8,962 nt of DNA from Candidatus Pacearchaeota archaeon (GTDB taxonomy: Archaea; Nanobdellota; Nanobdellia; Pacearchaeales; GW2011-AR1). Location of the stretch: the NCBI GenBank assembly GCA_016176815.1, contig JACOWL010000005.1, positions 1-8,962 on the forward strand, given 5' to 3'. This document shows, piece by piece, positions 1-6,310 of this stretch. How positions within the stretch are numbered: position 1 is the stretch's first letter; each line of letters starts with the position of its first letter. The notes beneath the pieces are model-generated. The model made no database searches. It was not told the origin of the DNA and saw only the letters and a list, made by a program, of their open reading frames with translations. The position numbers and the translations under genes were made by a program.

Positions 1-1
1 A

Positions 2-448
2 AACATAACTCCGCTGGATAAAGAAAAATTTTTAGGAATAGCGTACAGAACAATCGGAATCTCTTTTTACAAACAAGAAAAATGCGAGAAAGCAATGGAA
101 TACATTTCAAAATCCATGAATGCGGAAATTACAGACCCCCGAACTAATAAATATGAGGGAGATGTTTACAAATGTCTTGGCAAGGACGAAAAAGCGCTTG
201 ACAGCTACAATTATGCAATAGAATTTGAAGAAAACTTTTTAGAAGCGCGCATTGCGCGAGGAGAAATACTCTATAAAAAGGGGGAGCTGTCAAAAGCGCT
301 TGAGGACTATAATAAAGCAATAGAATTATCTCCAAATAACTCAGAGTTGTATAAAACAAGAGGAGACATTTTAATAAAAATTTCGGACAAAAATAAAGAA
401 GCAGAAAAAGATTATAGAAAAGCTTTGGAGTTAATTTTGAAAAAATGA
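2..448 (+). CDS. TPR-repeat protein, 5' end cut by window edge
   Basis: The frame is open to the left edge, so the true start lies outside. An internal ATG at 95 is probably not the start, because the residues before it also fit a TPR. Of the 148 visible residues, four TPR units can be placed at about 12-45, 46-79, 80-113 and 114-148. Each has the consensus Gly at unit position 8 and Ala at 20 (shifted by one in the last), and the middle two also have Tyr at 24 and Ala at 27. The third has the terminal Pro. TPR arrays form helical scaffolds that bind other proteins; the partner cannot be told from sequence. No signal peptide or membrane segment is visible in this part. The stop codon overlaps the next gene's start in an ATGA, so this protein and the following Cys-rich protein are probably made together. 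Confidence 0.85.
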   Translation, partial: NITPLDKEKFLGIAYRTIGISFYKQEKCEKAMEYISKSMNAEITDPRTNKYEGDVYKCLGKDEKALDSYNYAIEFEENFLEARIARGEILYKKGELSKALEDYNKAIELSPNNSELYKTRGDILIKISDKNKEAEKDYRKALELILKK

Positions 449-867
449 AATCCAAACAGAACAAAAATGAAATTTATCTCTCAAAACTTTATAAAAAAAG
501 TAAACAATGCGATTGTGAGAGTTTAGTAAGGCTGTCTTATTTAGCAAAAAAAAGAAAAGAACTTGAGACCCTCTGCGATGATTTATCTGAATTTTTAGAG
601 AATATTCATAAAGGAAATGACGAAGTAAAAAACCTTTATGAAAAAAAAATTTATGAACGTATAGGTTTTTATAATGAATATAATTTGGAGTTAAATTTAT
701 TAGTTAAAAATGAGAAACTAAAATTATATTATCACAATGAAAAAAATAATTATAAGAAACAGCGCGTGTCGTCTGAAAAAGGAATAAAATTATTAAATAA
801 AAATAAAATAATAACGGCGCATTGCTCTGATTGCAATCAATTAATTGCTCCGCTTTTAAAAAAATGA
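445..867 (+). CDS. Small Cys-rich charged protein, first of a tandem paralogous pair
   Basis: I do not recognise a named family. This 140-residue protein is Lys/Glu-rich and mostly helical in character, with no signal peptide or membrane segment. Its cysteines are C22 and C24 (CxC), C44, and C127 and C130 in an HCSDC motif near the C-terminus. The same five positions are conserved in the next gene. A further shared block around residues 92-105 has the pattern KLKxYYHxExxNYKK. Paired CxC and HCxxC motifs suggest a metal site, most simply zinc, but this is inference. The start overlaps the TPR gene's stop in ATGA with no nearby Shine-Dalgarno: a GGAG at 427-430 is too far upstream. This points to translation by termination-reinitiation. 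The downstream paralogue starts one base after this stop. Confidence 0.8.
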   Translation: MKSKQNKNEIYLSKLYKKSKQCDCESLVRLSYLAKKRKELETLCDDLSEFLENIHKGNDEVKNLYEKKIYERIGFYNEYNLELNLLVKNEKLKLYYHNEKNNYKKQRVSSEKGIKLLNKNKIITAHCSDCNQLIAPLLKK

Positions 868-868
868 A

Positions 869-1264
869 ATGGAAACTGATGAATATATCAACTATCTAAA
901 AAAATTAAATGGCGAATGCGAATGCAAAGATTTGTCAAGTTTATTTTTTTTAAACAAAAAAAGAAAAACTCTCAAAAATGAATGTAAATATTTAATTGAT
1001 GAGTTAAATGAAGACCTAAATTCAGAAATAAAAAAAATTTACGATGAAGTGGCAAGTTCTCTTATGAAATATAAGAATTTATATTACGCTGAATTAGACC
1101 AACTTACTAAAGAAAACAAATTAAAATTTTATTACCATAGCGAAAGAGAAAATTATAAAAAATATTCTATAAGCTCTAAGGAAGCAAGAGAATTGCTTAA
1201 ATATAAAGAGATAATTACTTCTCATTGTTCCAATTGTGAACAGCAAATAAGTTTATTGAATTAA
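869..1264 (+). CDS. Small Cys-rich charged protein, second of a tandem paralogous pair
   Basis: This 131-residue protein is a clear paralogue of the product of 445-867. Over the last 57 residues, hand alignment gives 29 identities without gaps. Conserved cysteines are C17 and C19 (CxC), C39, and C120 and C123 (HCSNC). A shared KKRK-x-L element sits between the CxC and the third Cys, and the KLKxYYH and NYKK blocks are also kept. No known family is recognised; a zinc-binding structural role or pairing with its paralogue is inference. The gene starts one base after the upstream stop (TGA-A-ATG) without a Shine-Dalgarno, so it is probably the last cistron of a coupled TPR-Cys-Cys operon. The divergence between copies indicates an old duplication rather than an assembly artefact. 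Confidence 0.8.
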   Translation: METDEYINYLKKLNGECECKDLSSLFFLNKKRKTLKNECKYLIDELNEDLNSEIKKIYDEVASSLMKYKNLYYAELDQLTKENKLKFYYHSERENYKKYSISSKEARELLKYKEIITSHCSNCEQQISLLN

Positions 1265-1305
1265 TTTTACTACCTCCTTGTAACTCTTTTAAAATTAATA
1301 CTTTA

Positions 1306-1320
1306 CGAAAGATTTATAAT
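1306..1320 (+). promoter_or_regulatory. BRE/TATA-like promoter for the 1343 gene
   Basis: A purine-rich CGAAAG (BRE-like) is followed by TTTATAAT at 1313-1320. The box centre is about 27 nt before the ATG at 1343, the usual TATA-to-transcription-start distance in archaea. The mRNA is therefore predicted to be leaderless. There is no Shine-Dalgarno in between. Confidence 0.55.
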
Positions 1321-1342
1321 ACTTAAATATCTTTTATAAAAG

Positions 1343-1669
1343 ATGATGGAAAAAACAAAAATTCATTTAATTAGTTCTGATAAAAATTCATCCTTTGAGT
1401 CCGACATTTATTTTACAAAAAGAATAAAAGAAATTAAGTCTAAAAAATCATTAGATGTGGTTTTTGCTGATTCTTTTGAAAAGTTTCCCGTTCTTCAAAG
1501 ATATTGTTCAAGATATGGGATTGAAACAAACAAAGTAACTTCTTCCAACCCCCAGGAAAATTACAATAAAATTTTAGATTATATGAGGGAAAATCTGGAC
1601 AAAAAAGGTTTAGCATATCTCCTCAAAAGCGAAGAAGCGGATAAATTGTATAATTTATTGCAAAAATAA
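1343..1669 (+). CDS. Small hypothetical protein
   Basis: The 108-residue product is not recognised. It is soluble, without a signal peptide or membrane segment. Short hydrophobic strand-like segments (KIHLIS near residues 6-11, LDVVFAD at about 37-43) alternate with helical stretches, and the C-terminal third is helical and charged. This could be a small alpha/beta fold, but nothing catalytic stands out. The single Cys is at residue 55. The start is an ATGATG, so the second Met at 1346 is also possible; the first is preferred because the TATA box lies 27 nt before it. The gene is monocistronic and converges on the minus-strand membrane protein gene, with only four bases between the two stop codons. 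Confidence 0.7.
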   Translation: MMEKTKIHLISSDKNSSFESDIYFTKRIKEIKSKKSLDVVFADSFEKFPVLQRYCSRYGIETNKVTSSNPQENYNKILDYMRENLDKKGLAYLLKSEEADKLYNLLQK

Positions 1670-1673
1670 AAAT

Positions 1674-2411
1674 CTACCCTGACTTTTTTAACAAACTAAC
1701 TATTTGTCTTGCGACATTTTTTCCTGCATTTACGTCGCTGGGAGTTGATGAAGCAAGTATTCTTATATTCGGATTATTCTTTGAATAAATTTCTCCATGC
1801 CCTGGTTTTGGAGCATAAGCAAATCCATGTTCTTTTAAAATTTTTGATTGATGAGCATCGGGTTTTCCATACCAGCCGGGGTCAAATGCTCTTCTAATTT
1901 CGTAAATTTCTTTTTTTGTTATTAATTCTTTTTCCTGCCTTGGAATTTTCCCGGAATATAAAACTTTTAAAAATTCTTCAGCAATATTTCTTTCAAGAAG
2001 TTTTCCTTTAGACTCTTTTTCTAAAAGCTGCGGACCATATTCTTCTTTTACCAAGCGCATTAATTCGCGGTCATTTTCAATTTCTTTTATTCCTCTTTTA
2101 AATTCTTCCAAGCTGACATCTCCTACTTTGCTAAAATATAATAAAGGATCTGTCATATGATAAAATTTTTCTTTTTTCTTCGGGACTTTTCCTTTAGAAG
2201 CATCATACACGGATATGGTTTTTAATTCAAGTTCGCCGACTAAAAATAATGCAAGCCCGCCGACAAGAAACATTATTCCTAAAAATGAATCCAAAACATC
2301 AATTCTTTTGCTGACGACATTTCCAGTAATAACTGCAAAAGAAGAATTTAAAATAAAGAAAAAGCCGGCTAAAATGACAAGGATGCTAAGTTTTTTCAGG
2401 CCTCTTTTCAT
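1674..2411 (-). CDS. Two-helix membrane-anchored protein with HicA-like C-terminal domain
   Basis: The 245-residue product starts with Lys/Arg residues, then a hydrophobic helix at about 8-28, a short loop containing ITGNVV, and a second helix at about 40-59. The N-terminal hairpin is therefore a membrane anchor, and both ends are probably cytoplasmic. A charged helical linker covers about 75-170. The C-terminal part (about 176-245) contains PGHGEIY with His205, then SSTPSDVNAGKNVAR at 221-235. That layout of a GxH-type strand, a short strand, (S/T)PSD and a basic amphipathic helix resembles HicA-like dsRBD-fold domains. If so, the role would be RNA binding or RNA cleavage at the membrane; this is inference. 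No adjacent HicB antitoxin is seen. The gene runs convergent to 1343-1669 and divergent from the open frame beyond 2412. Confidence 0.75.
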   Translation of the reverse strand: MKRGLKKLSILVILAGFFFILNSSFAVITGNVVSKRIDVLDSFLGIMFLVGGLALFLVGELELKTISVYDASKGKVPKKKEKFYHMTDPLLYFSKVGDVSLEEFKRGIKEIENDRELMRLVKEEYGPQLLEKESKGKLLERNIAEEFLKVLYSGKIPRQEKELITKKEIYEIRRAFDPGWYGKPDAHQSKILKEHGFAYAPKPGHGEIYSKNNPNIRILASSTPSDVNAGKNVARQIVSLLKKSG

Positions 2412-2588
2412 AAATTAGCAAAAGCTATAAAAAATTTAGAGCTAAAAAGTAAAAAAAAGAAACCAGAAAAATCCATAGAAGAAAATAAGTTTATAGAAAG
2501 AGGAATTAATATTGAAAAAATTTCTCCCGTTTTAAAACCTGCTGCAAAGACGCAGGAAGGATTAGAGCAAATCACTTCTTCATTTTTA

Positions 2589-2885
2589 TTGCGTAAAAAT
2601 CCGGAAAAGACAGAAAAACCATATGAATCTGAAAATCAAAAATATTTTTCTCAATCCAGCGAATATAAAACTTTTGATAAAATTCAGAATGAGAACTTGC
2701 AAACTCCATCGGGATTTGAAAAAAACATGGCTCACATGGGAGTTGAACAATCTACAAAAAGAAAATCTGAAAGATTTTTTGATGAAAAGCAGGAGCAAAA
2801 ATATTCAGCAGATATTAAACCTCTGGAGGAAGTTAAATCAAAATCCCCTTTTGAACGCAAGGATAAATTATACACTCCTCGTTAA
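2589..2885 (+). CDS. Disordered charged protein with uncertain start (TTG or broken 5' end)
   Basis: No ATG or GTG exists in this frame between the upstream stop at 2370-2372 and the visible coding stretch, so the only standard start is TTG at 2589, giving 98 residues. The product is rich in Lys, Glu, Gln, Ser and Asn, with almost no hydrophobic runs, so it is probably intrinsically disordered. The frame stays open upstream to 2373, and residues encoded from about 2412 have the same Lys/Glu-rich composition, followed by more neutral sequence including SPVLKPAAKTQEG. The real protein may therefore be longer and use a non-standard start such as ATA or ATT, or it may have lost its ATG. No function is suggested. 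It ends 35 bases before the large TIM-barrel gene, which has its own promoter-like box. Confidence 0.45.
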   Translation: MRKNPEKTEKPYESENQKYFSQSSEYKTFDKIQNENLQTPSGFEKNMAHMGVEQSTKRKSERFFDEKQEQKYSADIKPLEEVKSKSPFERKDKLYTPR

Positions 2886-2898
2886 GTTAAATATATAA
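2885..2898 (+). promoter_or_regulatory. TATA-like promoter for the TIM-barrel gene
   Basis: The AT-rich box AAATATATAA (2889-2898) is centred about 27 nt before the ATG at 2921. There is no Shine-Dalgarno before that ATG; the intervening stretch is instead pyrimidine-rich (TTTCTCCTTT). A leaderless transcript is predicted. Confidence 0.5.
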
Positions 2899-2920
2899 AC
2901 AATTTCTCCTTTAATTAAAC

Positions 2921-4738
2921 ATGGCGAATTACAATATAGAAAATGTCTATCAAGGAGGGTACAGCTCATTTACGCCGAATTACGGCGATGTTTTTACCGG
3001 CTATCGCGTTCCTGCGTCGTCGCTTGGAGCGCCGACAAATCCATTTACTGCGAATCAAATCGCAGAAGTTAACAAACTTTTAAGTCAGGGAATTGTGCCG
3101 ATAGAAATCGGAACTATAAAGCCGGAAGATTTTGAAGCGATTCCTCGTCAGCATTTTAAAGAAATCAAGCAAATGGCTAAATTAACAGGAGCTAAAGTGT
3201 CGTTGCACTCGCCGTTGATTGAAGCTTCCGGCGTTGCTGAAGGAGGGTGGAGCGAAGCAAACAGGCAGGCTGCAGAATATCAATTAAATGATGTTGTGGA
3301 AAAAGCGCACGAGTTGGACGCAAGAGGAAATATTCCGATAACAATTCATTCCGCAAATATTCCCGGGACAGAATATAAAATAACTCCTGAAGGAAAAAAA
3401 ATTGAAAAGCTTGGCGCAATAAATCAAGAGACGGGACAGATGACTGCGGTTAAAGAAAAAATTAAATATTATCCGGAACCTATGATGGAATTAAAGCCCG
3501 GCATTAAAGAGAAAATACTTCGCGGGGAAATTAAAGAAAGAAAAAGAGAACACTTTCGGGAAATTCCTTTTGAAAAAGGAAAAATTATTTCTCCGGAAGA
3601 TCAAATAAATATTTTAAATCATTCTGAATGGGATAATTCTATATCCCAGCTTTTATTTAATAAAGAAAGAGCAGATGAAATAGTCAGACAAAATTCTCCC
3701 CAGATTTCGCATTTATTGCAGGAGCTTGCTGAAAAAAAAATGAATGACAAAGAATTAAAAGAATTTTTAAGTAAAGAAGAAAATGCGGTGCAAAGACGGG
3801 CGTATAATCATTTAACGAATGCCGAAACTTATTTGGAAGATGTAAACGAGCATTTAAGCAGTTTATTCAGCAAAGCATATGAATATGGCTCGCCGGAGCA
3901 AAAAAAAGATTTAACTGAAATTAGAAATCAGTATCAGAAACAATTAAGCAAGATTCATCCCAATGACATTATGGCAAAATCAGAAGCTGTGCAAAATTTA
4001 ATGCATGAATTAAAAACTCCTGAACTTGCGCCGAGCGTTTATGTTCCCGTCACAGAATTTGCAATGAAAAAATCCGCAGAAACTTTTGGAAATATTGCAT
4101 TTAATTCTTTTAAAAAATTCGGAGAAAAAGCTCCTGTAATCTCTATTGAAAATCTTTATCCAGGCTATGCTTTTTCAACAGGAAAAGAAATGAATGATTT
4201 AATTCTTGCATCAAAAAAACAATTTGTTGAAAATGCCACTAAAAATGGGCATTCTAAATCAGAAGCAGAAAAATATGCGGATAAATTAATCGGGCTGACT
4301 TTTGATGTCGGGCATCTGAACATTCACAGAAAACACGGATTTTCAGAAGAGGATTTAAAAAAAGAATTTGAAGCGATGTCAAAGCATATAAAACATGTTC
4401 ATTTAACAGATAATTTTGGCTCTTATGATTCTCATCTGCCTCCCGGAATGGGAAATGTTCCGTTCAAACAGTATTTTGAAGAGTTGAAAAAAAAGGGTTA
4501 CACCGGCGAGACAATTGTTGAAGCGGGGGGTTTTGCAAAATCGTTTGAGAGATCGCCCTATCCAATTTCTCCCTATTATGGAAATCCAGGCTCTTATTCT
4601 TCGGGCTATGGGGAAATACTTCCGGGAATACATTATGAAACATTTGGCGCAGGTTTTTCAAATTTGCCTCAGGAATTTGGAGGGACAAGAGGCAGAGGCG
4701 GAGAAGGAAGCAGAATGGGCGGAAGAGGTATGGAATGA
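2921..4738 (+). CDS. Xylose isomerase-like / AP endonuclease 2 family TIM-barrel protein with large insertion
   Basis: This 605-residue protein carries the strand-end metal motifs of the AP_endonuc_2 / sugar phosphate isomerase-epimerase superfamily. His96 lies in VSLHSP, His143 in ITIHSA, Glu410 in VISIEN, Asp462 and His465 in FDVGH, His492, His494 and Asp497 in HVHLTDN, Asp503 and His505 in DSHLPPGMGNVPF, and Glu534 in TIVEAGG. These would hold divalent metals, for sugar isomerisation or epimerisation or for abasic-site phosphoester cleavage. The HLPPGxGxVPF loop looks more like the sugar-isomerase branch than endonuclease IV. Family members are usually about 270-300 residues. Here about 250 mostly helical residues (roughly 150-400) are inserted between the second His strand and the Glu strand. 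The N-terminus is Tyr/Gly-rich and the last 25 residues are a Gly/Arg-rich tail. No secretion signal is seen. The substrate is unknown. Confidence 0.85.
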   Translation: MANYNIENVYQGGYSSFTPNYGDVFTGYRVPASSLGAPTNPFTANQIAEVNKLLSQGIVPIEIGTIKPEDFEAIPRQHFKEIKQMAKLTGAKVSLHSPLIEASGVAEGGWSEANRQAAEYQLNDVVEKAHELDARGNIPITIHSANIPGTEYKITPEGKKIEKLGAINQETGQMTAVKEKIKYYPEPMMELKPGIKEKILRGEIKERKREHFREIPFEKGKIISPEDQINILNHSEWDNSISQLLFNKERADEIVRQNSPQISHLLQELAEKKMNDKELKEFLSKEENAVQRRAYNHLTNAETYLEDVNEHLSSLFSKAYEYGSPEQKKDLTEIRNQYQKQLSKIHPNDIMAKSEAVQNLMHELKTPELAPSVYVPVTEFAMKKSAETFGNIAFNSFKKFGEKAPVISIENLYPGYAFSTGKEMNDLILASKKQFVENATKNGHSKSEAEKYADKLIGLTFDVGHLNIHRKHGFSEEDLKKEFEAMSKHIKHVHLTDNFGSYDSHLPPGMGNVPFKQYFEELKKKGYTGETIVEAGGFAKSFERSPYPISPYYGNPGSYSSGYGEILPGIHYETFGAGFSNLPQEFGGTRGRGGEGSRMGGRGME

Positions 4739-4797
4739 TTTAAAATGGGTTTTATAATAATACAAGTAAAGAGCGGATAAATAATCAGACAAAATAG

Positions 4798-4812
4798 TTT
4801 TTGATTTTTCTT
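4798..4812 (+). terminator. Possible oligo-T terminator after the TIM-barrel gene
   Basis: Two runs of five T separated by GA, followed by CTT, begin about 60 nt after the stop codon. Archaeal RNA polymerase ends transcription at such T-tracts without needing a hairpin. T-runs are frequent in DNA this AT-rich, so the call is weak. Confidence 0.35.
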
Positions 4813-4918
4813 GAATATTAAAATTGCTCACTTCGTTCGGATTTATTTATTGTTGCTCAAAACAGCTGAATTAAATAAATGATTAACCTGAACTTTGCTG
4901 ACATGGCAATCTTCCCAA

Positions 4919-4948
4919 AATTTTTCCATGATGAAATCTGGAAAAATT
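4919..4948. repeat. Perfect 10-bp inverted repeat (hairpin)
   Basis: AATTTTTCCA at 4919-4928 and TGGAAAAATT at 4939-4948 are exact reverse complements around a 10-nt loop. The stem is mostly A/T with three G/C pairs next to the loop. It lies far from either flanking gene, so it is not an obvious terminator. Confidence 0.65.
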
Positions 4949-4949
4949 C

Positions 4950-5024
4950 AAATTAATTCTGCGAAGCAGGTATTTGTTTTAATCTTTTTGATTTGCTCGC
5001 CACTCTCGTGGCTCGAATTAATTT
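4950..5024. repeat. Nested inverted repeats: outer 10-bp stem enclosing two short hairpins
   Basis: The outer arms AAATTAATTC (4950-4959) and GAATTAATTT (5015-5024) are perfectly complementary. Inside are CTGC-GAA-GCAG (4959-4969, sharing one base with the outer arm) and GCCAC-TCTC-GTGGC (4999-5012). As RNA or as extruded DNA this could form a three-way junction. It directly follows the hairpin at 4919-4948. No known RNA family is recognised. Confidence 0.5.
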
Positions 5025-5135
5025 AAAATATTATCCTAAACAGCTTTTTTATTTATTAATTTAGTTTCTCAAAATATTTTCCAATATCACATTTTTTAAT
5101 CTCTGTGACTGAAAGGAACAGTATTTTAACTATAC

Positions 5136-5150
5136 AGAAAAGTTTATATA
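5136..5150 (+). promoter_or_regulatory. BRE/TATA promoter for the nucleotidyltransferase operon
   Basis: AGAAAAG followed by TTTATATA (5143-5150) is a near-ideal archaeal BRE plus TATA box. Its centre is about 28 nt before the ATG at 5175, and no Shine-Dalgarno lies between. The first cistron is predicted to be leaderless. Confidence 0.65.
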
Positions 5151-5174
5151 TCTCTTAACCAATATATTGATTAT

Positions 5175-5999
5175 ATGATAAAAAGCAAAATTTTCACTAA
5201 AAAGGAATTGGAAGTTGTAAATAAAAAAATGAAAAATAAGAAGCTGACTCAAGTGGATTCAAATTATCTTACAAGATTTATCCGTCCTAAATTAAATGAA
5301 ATGGCGTCAATAGATTCTAAATTTTTGTTGGATAAGATGGAATACAATCAGAAAATTAAGTCAATAGAAGAAAGAATAAAAAAAATTATACTTGGAAGTA
5401 TAAAAGATGTTCAAGCAATAGTTATTTATGGTTCTGCAATTCAGACAAATTATAAGGATTATAAGGACATTGACATCTTGATTGTAATAAAAAACAAAAT
5501 AAATCTCAAAGAAAAATACAGAAAAATAATTGAAATTAAAAAAATATTAAGCGAATATAATATTAAAGCAGACCTTGAAATTTATAATAAAAAAACAATT
5601 GAGAAAAGTTATTCCCGCAGTCCCTCGTTAATCTATCAGCTTAAAGATAAAAAAATAATTTATGGCGGGTTGAATTTAAATAATAAAATAGAGCTGTATA
5701 ATATTGATTTGAAAATGAAATTGGATTGGAGCAATTTAGAAAATAATCCTGAAGGAATTGAAATTTATAAAGCATTAAGAAATGCTATGCTTGTTAAATT
5801 GCTGATTAATAGAATAGTTGACAATAAAAGATTAAAAGAATCTTTAAGTGAAGAAATCGGAAAAAATTTATTGGAAAGATTAAAAAATAATCAAGAGTCT
5901 AATTTTGACAGGAAAACCGCTTTAGGTTATCTTAACATTTTATTAGAACAAACCGAAAAAGAAATAGGAGATGAGTTATGGGAAAAAATAAAATTATAA
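5175..5999 (+). CDS. MNT-type nucleotidyltransferase domain protein
   Basis: The 274-residue product has a clear pol-beta-superfamily minimal nucleotidyltransferase core. Gly86-Ser87, ten residues, then Asp98-Ile-Asp100 give GSX10DXD, which binds metal and NTP. Asp133 in KADLEIY fits the third acidic residue, so all catalytic positions are present. Such enzymes transfer a nucleotide to a protein or small molecule. A helical N-terminal region (about 1-75) contains LTQVDSNYLTRFIRPKL and may be a small helical or wHTH-like module. The C-terminal 90 residues are helical, but I find no HEPN RX4-6H motif. The next gene overlaps it by 22 nt, so the two are probably co-translated, as in MntA/HepT-style toxin-antitoxin pairs. 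Whether this acts as an antitoxin is inference from architecture alone. Confidence 0.85.
   Translation: MIKSKIFTKKELEVVNKKMKNKKLTQVDSNYLTRFIRPKLNEMASIDSKFLLDKMEYNQKIKSIEERIKKIILGSIKDVQAIVIYGSAIQTNYKDYKDIDILIVIKNKINLKEKYRKIIEIKKILSEYNIKADLEIYNKKTIEKSYSRSPSLIYQLKDKKIIYGGLNLNNKIELYNIDLKMKLDWSNLENNPEGIEIYKALRNAMLVKLLINRIVDNKRLKESLSEEIGKNLLERLKNNQESNFDRKTALGYLNILLEQTEKEIGDELWEKIKL
5967..5974 (+). promoter_or_regulatory. Shine-Dalgarno for the overlapping downstream gene
   Basis: GGAGATGA, seven bases before the ATG at 5978, matches the canonical archaeal GGAGGTGA site at seven of eight positions. It lies inside the upstream coding sequence and fixes the start at 5978. It is the one clear ribosome site in the window, in line with internal cistrons using Shine-Dalgarno while first cistrons are leaderless. 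Confidence 0.6.
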
Positions 6000-6289
6000 A
6001 AATTTTGGGAAATATTCTGGGCAATGTGATTGTTCATAAAATTTTGGTCAGATATACTAACAAGCCGGAATCAGTTCATTATATCGCTGAAGAAATCGGA
6101 ACATATAGAGAGAATGCTTTGGAAATAGCGCAGGAATTTAATTGGAATATGAAAGATAAAGATAAAATAAAACAAGAAACATTAAAAAATTTCAAGAAGA
6201 GAATAAAGAAATATAAAGATGTTAAATTTCCGATTTCAGATGCAACCAAATTAATAGATGAAACAATAAAAGAGCTGCTTTTTCAATAA
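5978..6289 (+). CDS. Small helical partner protein of the nucleotidyltransferase
   Basis: This 103-residue protein is basic and predicted mostly helical. Its N-terminus has a hydrophobic stretch (about 6-24, IIKILGNILGNVIVHKILV) that looks more like an amphipathic or buried helix than a membrane anchor. No named family is recognised. I looked for the HEPN RX4-6H motif and did not find one: the only Arg followed by His in range is R25 and H34, which are too far apart. The gene begins inside the nucleotidyltransferase gene (22-nt overlap) with a good Shine-Dalgarno, so the pair is a tight two-gene module. The conserved-looking core YTNKPESVHYIAEEI (about 26-40) would be the best handle for a family search. 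Candidate roles are nucleotidyltransferase target, toxin or regulatory subunit, all inference. Confidence 0.7.
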   Translation: MGKNKIIKILGNILGNVIVHKILVRYTNKPESVHYIAEEIGTYRENALEIAQEFNWNMKDKDKIKQETLKNFKKRIKKYKDVKFPISDATKLIDETIKELLFQ

Positions 6290-6310
6290 TTTCCTAATTC
6301 AGTAAATTTA

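Larger units (their letters stand above)
4739..5174. other. Gene-free 436-nt stretch with inverted repeats
   Basis: No convincing coding frame is visible on either strand. The stretch holds a T-rich possible terminator near its left end, three TTGCTC copies, a perfect 10-bp hairpin (4919-4948), a nested inverted-repeat structure (4950-5024), and the promoter of the next gene at its right end. The 8-base AAACAGCT occurs at both 4860-4867 and 5038-5045, bracketing the structured part. It could be an intergenic repeat element, a non-coding RNA gene or the decayed remains of a small mobile element. Confidence 0.6.

Noticed and set aside
144..464. Minus-strand open frame opposite the TPR gene, Leu/Phe-rich
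   Set aside because: It is the antisense of a clearly coding TPR frame; the hydrophobic composition is what the complement of Lys/Glu-rich AT-rich coding gives.
1271..1280. CAAGGAGGTA on the minus strand, a strong Shine-Dalgarno match
   Set aside because: No start codon follows within a useful distance on the minus strand, and the region downstream is the antisense of a well-supported plus-strand gene.
2215..2418. Plus-strand frame that could supply an ATG (2374) for the open frame at 2373-2885 through a frameshift
   Set aside because: The sequence before the frame change is the antisense of the membrane anchor of the minus-strand gene, so a frameshifted fusion is unlikely.
4515..4757. Plus-strand open frame overlapping the end of the TIM-barrel gene
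   Set aside because: It is a shadow in another frame of the conserved Glu534 region and Gly-rich tail, with no promoter or independent support.
4928..4934. ATGATGA resembling a C box of a C/D-box guide RNA
   Set aside because: No CTGA (D or D' box) follows at the right distance; CTGA copies at 4888 and 4898 lie upstream. The motif is part of the hairpin arm and loop.
4860..5045. AAACAGCT direct repeats as the target-site duplication of an insertion sequence
   Set aside because: There is no transposase and no terminal inverted repeats directly inside the duplication; kept only as a weak possibility in the findings.
5978..6289. The small nucleotidyltransferase partner as a HepT-type HEPN toxin
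   Set aside because: No RX4-6H motif is present; R25 and H34 are separated by eight residues.
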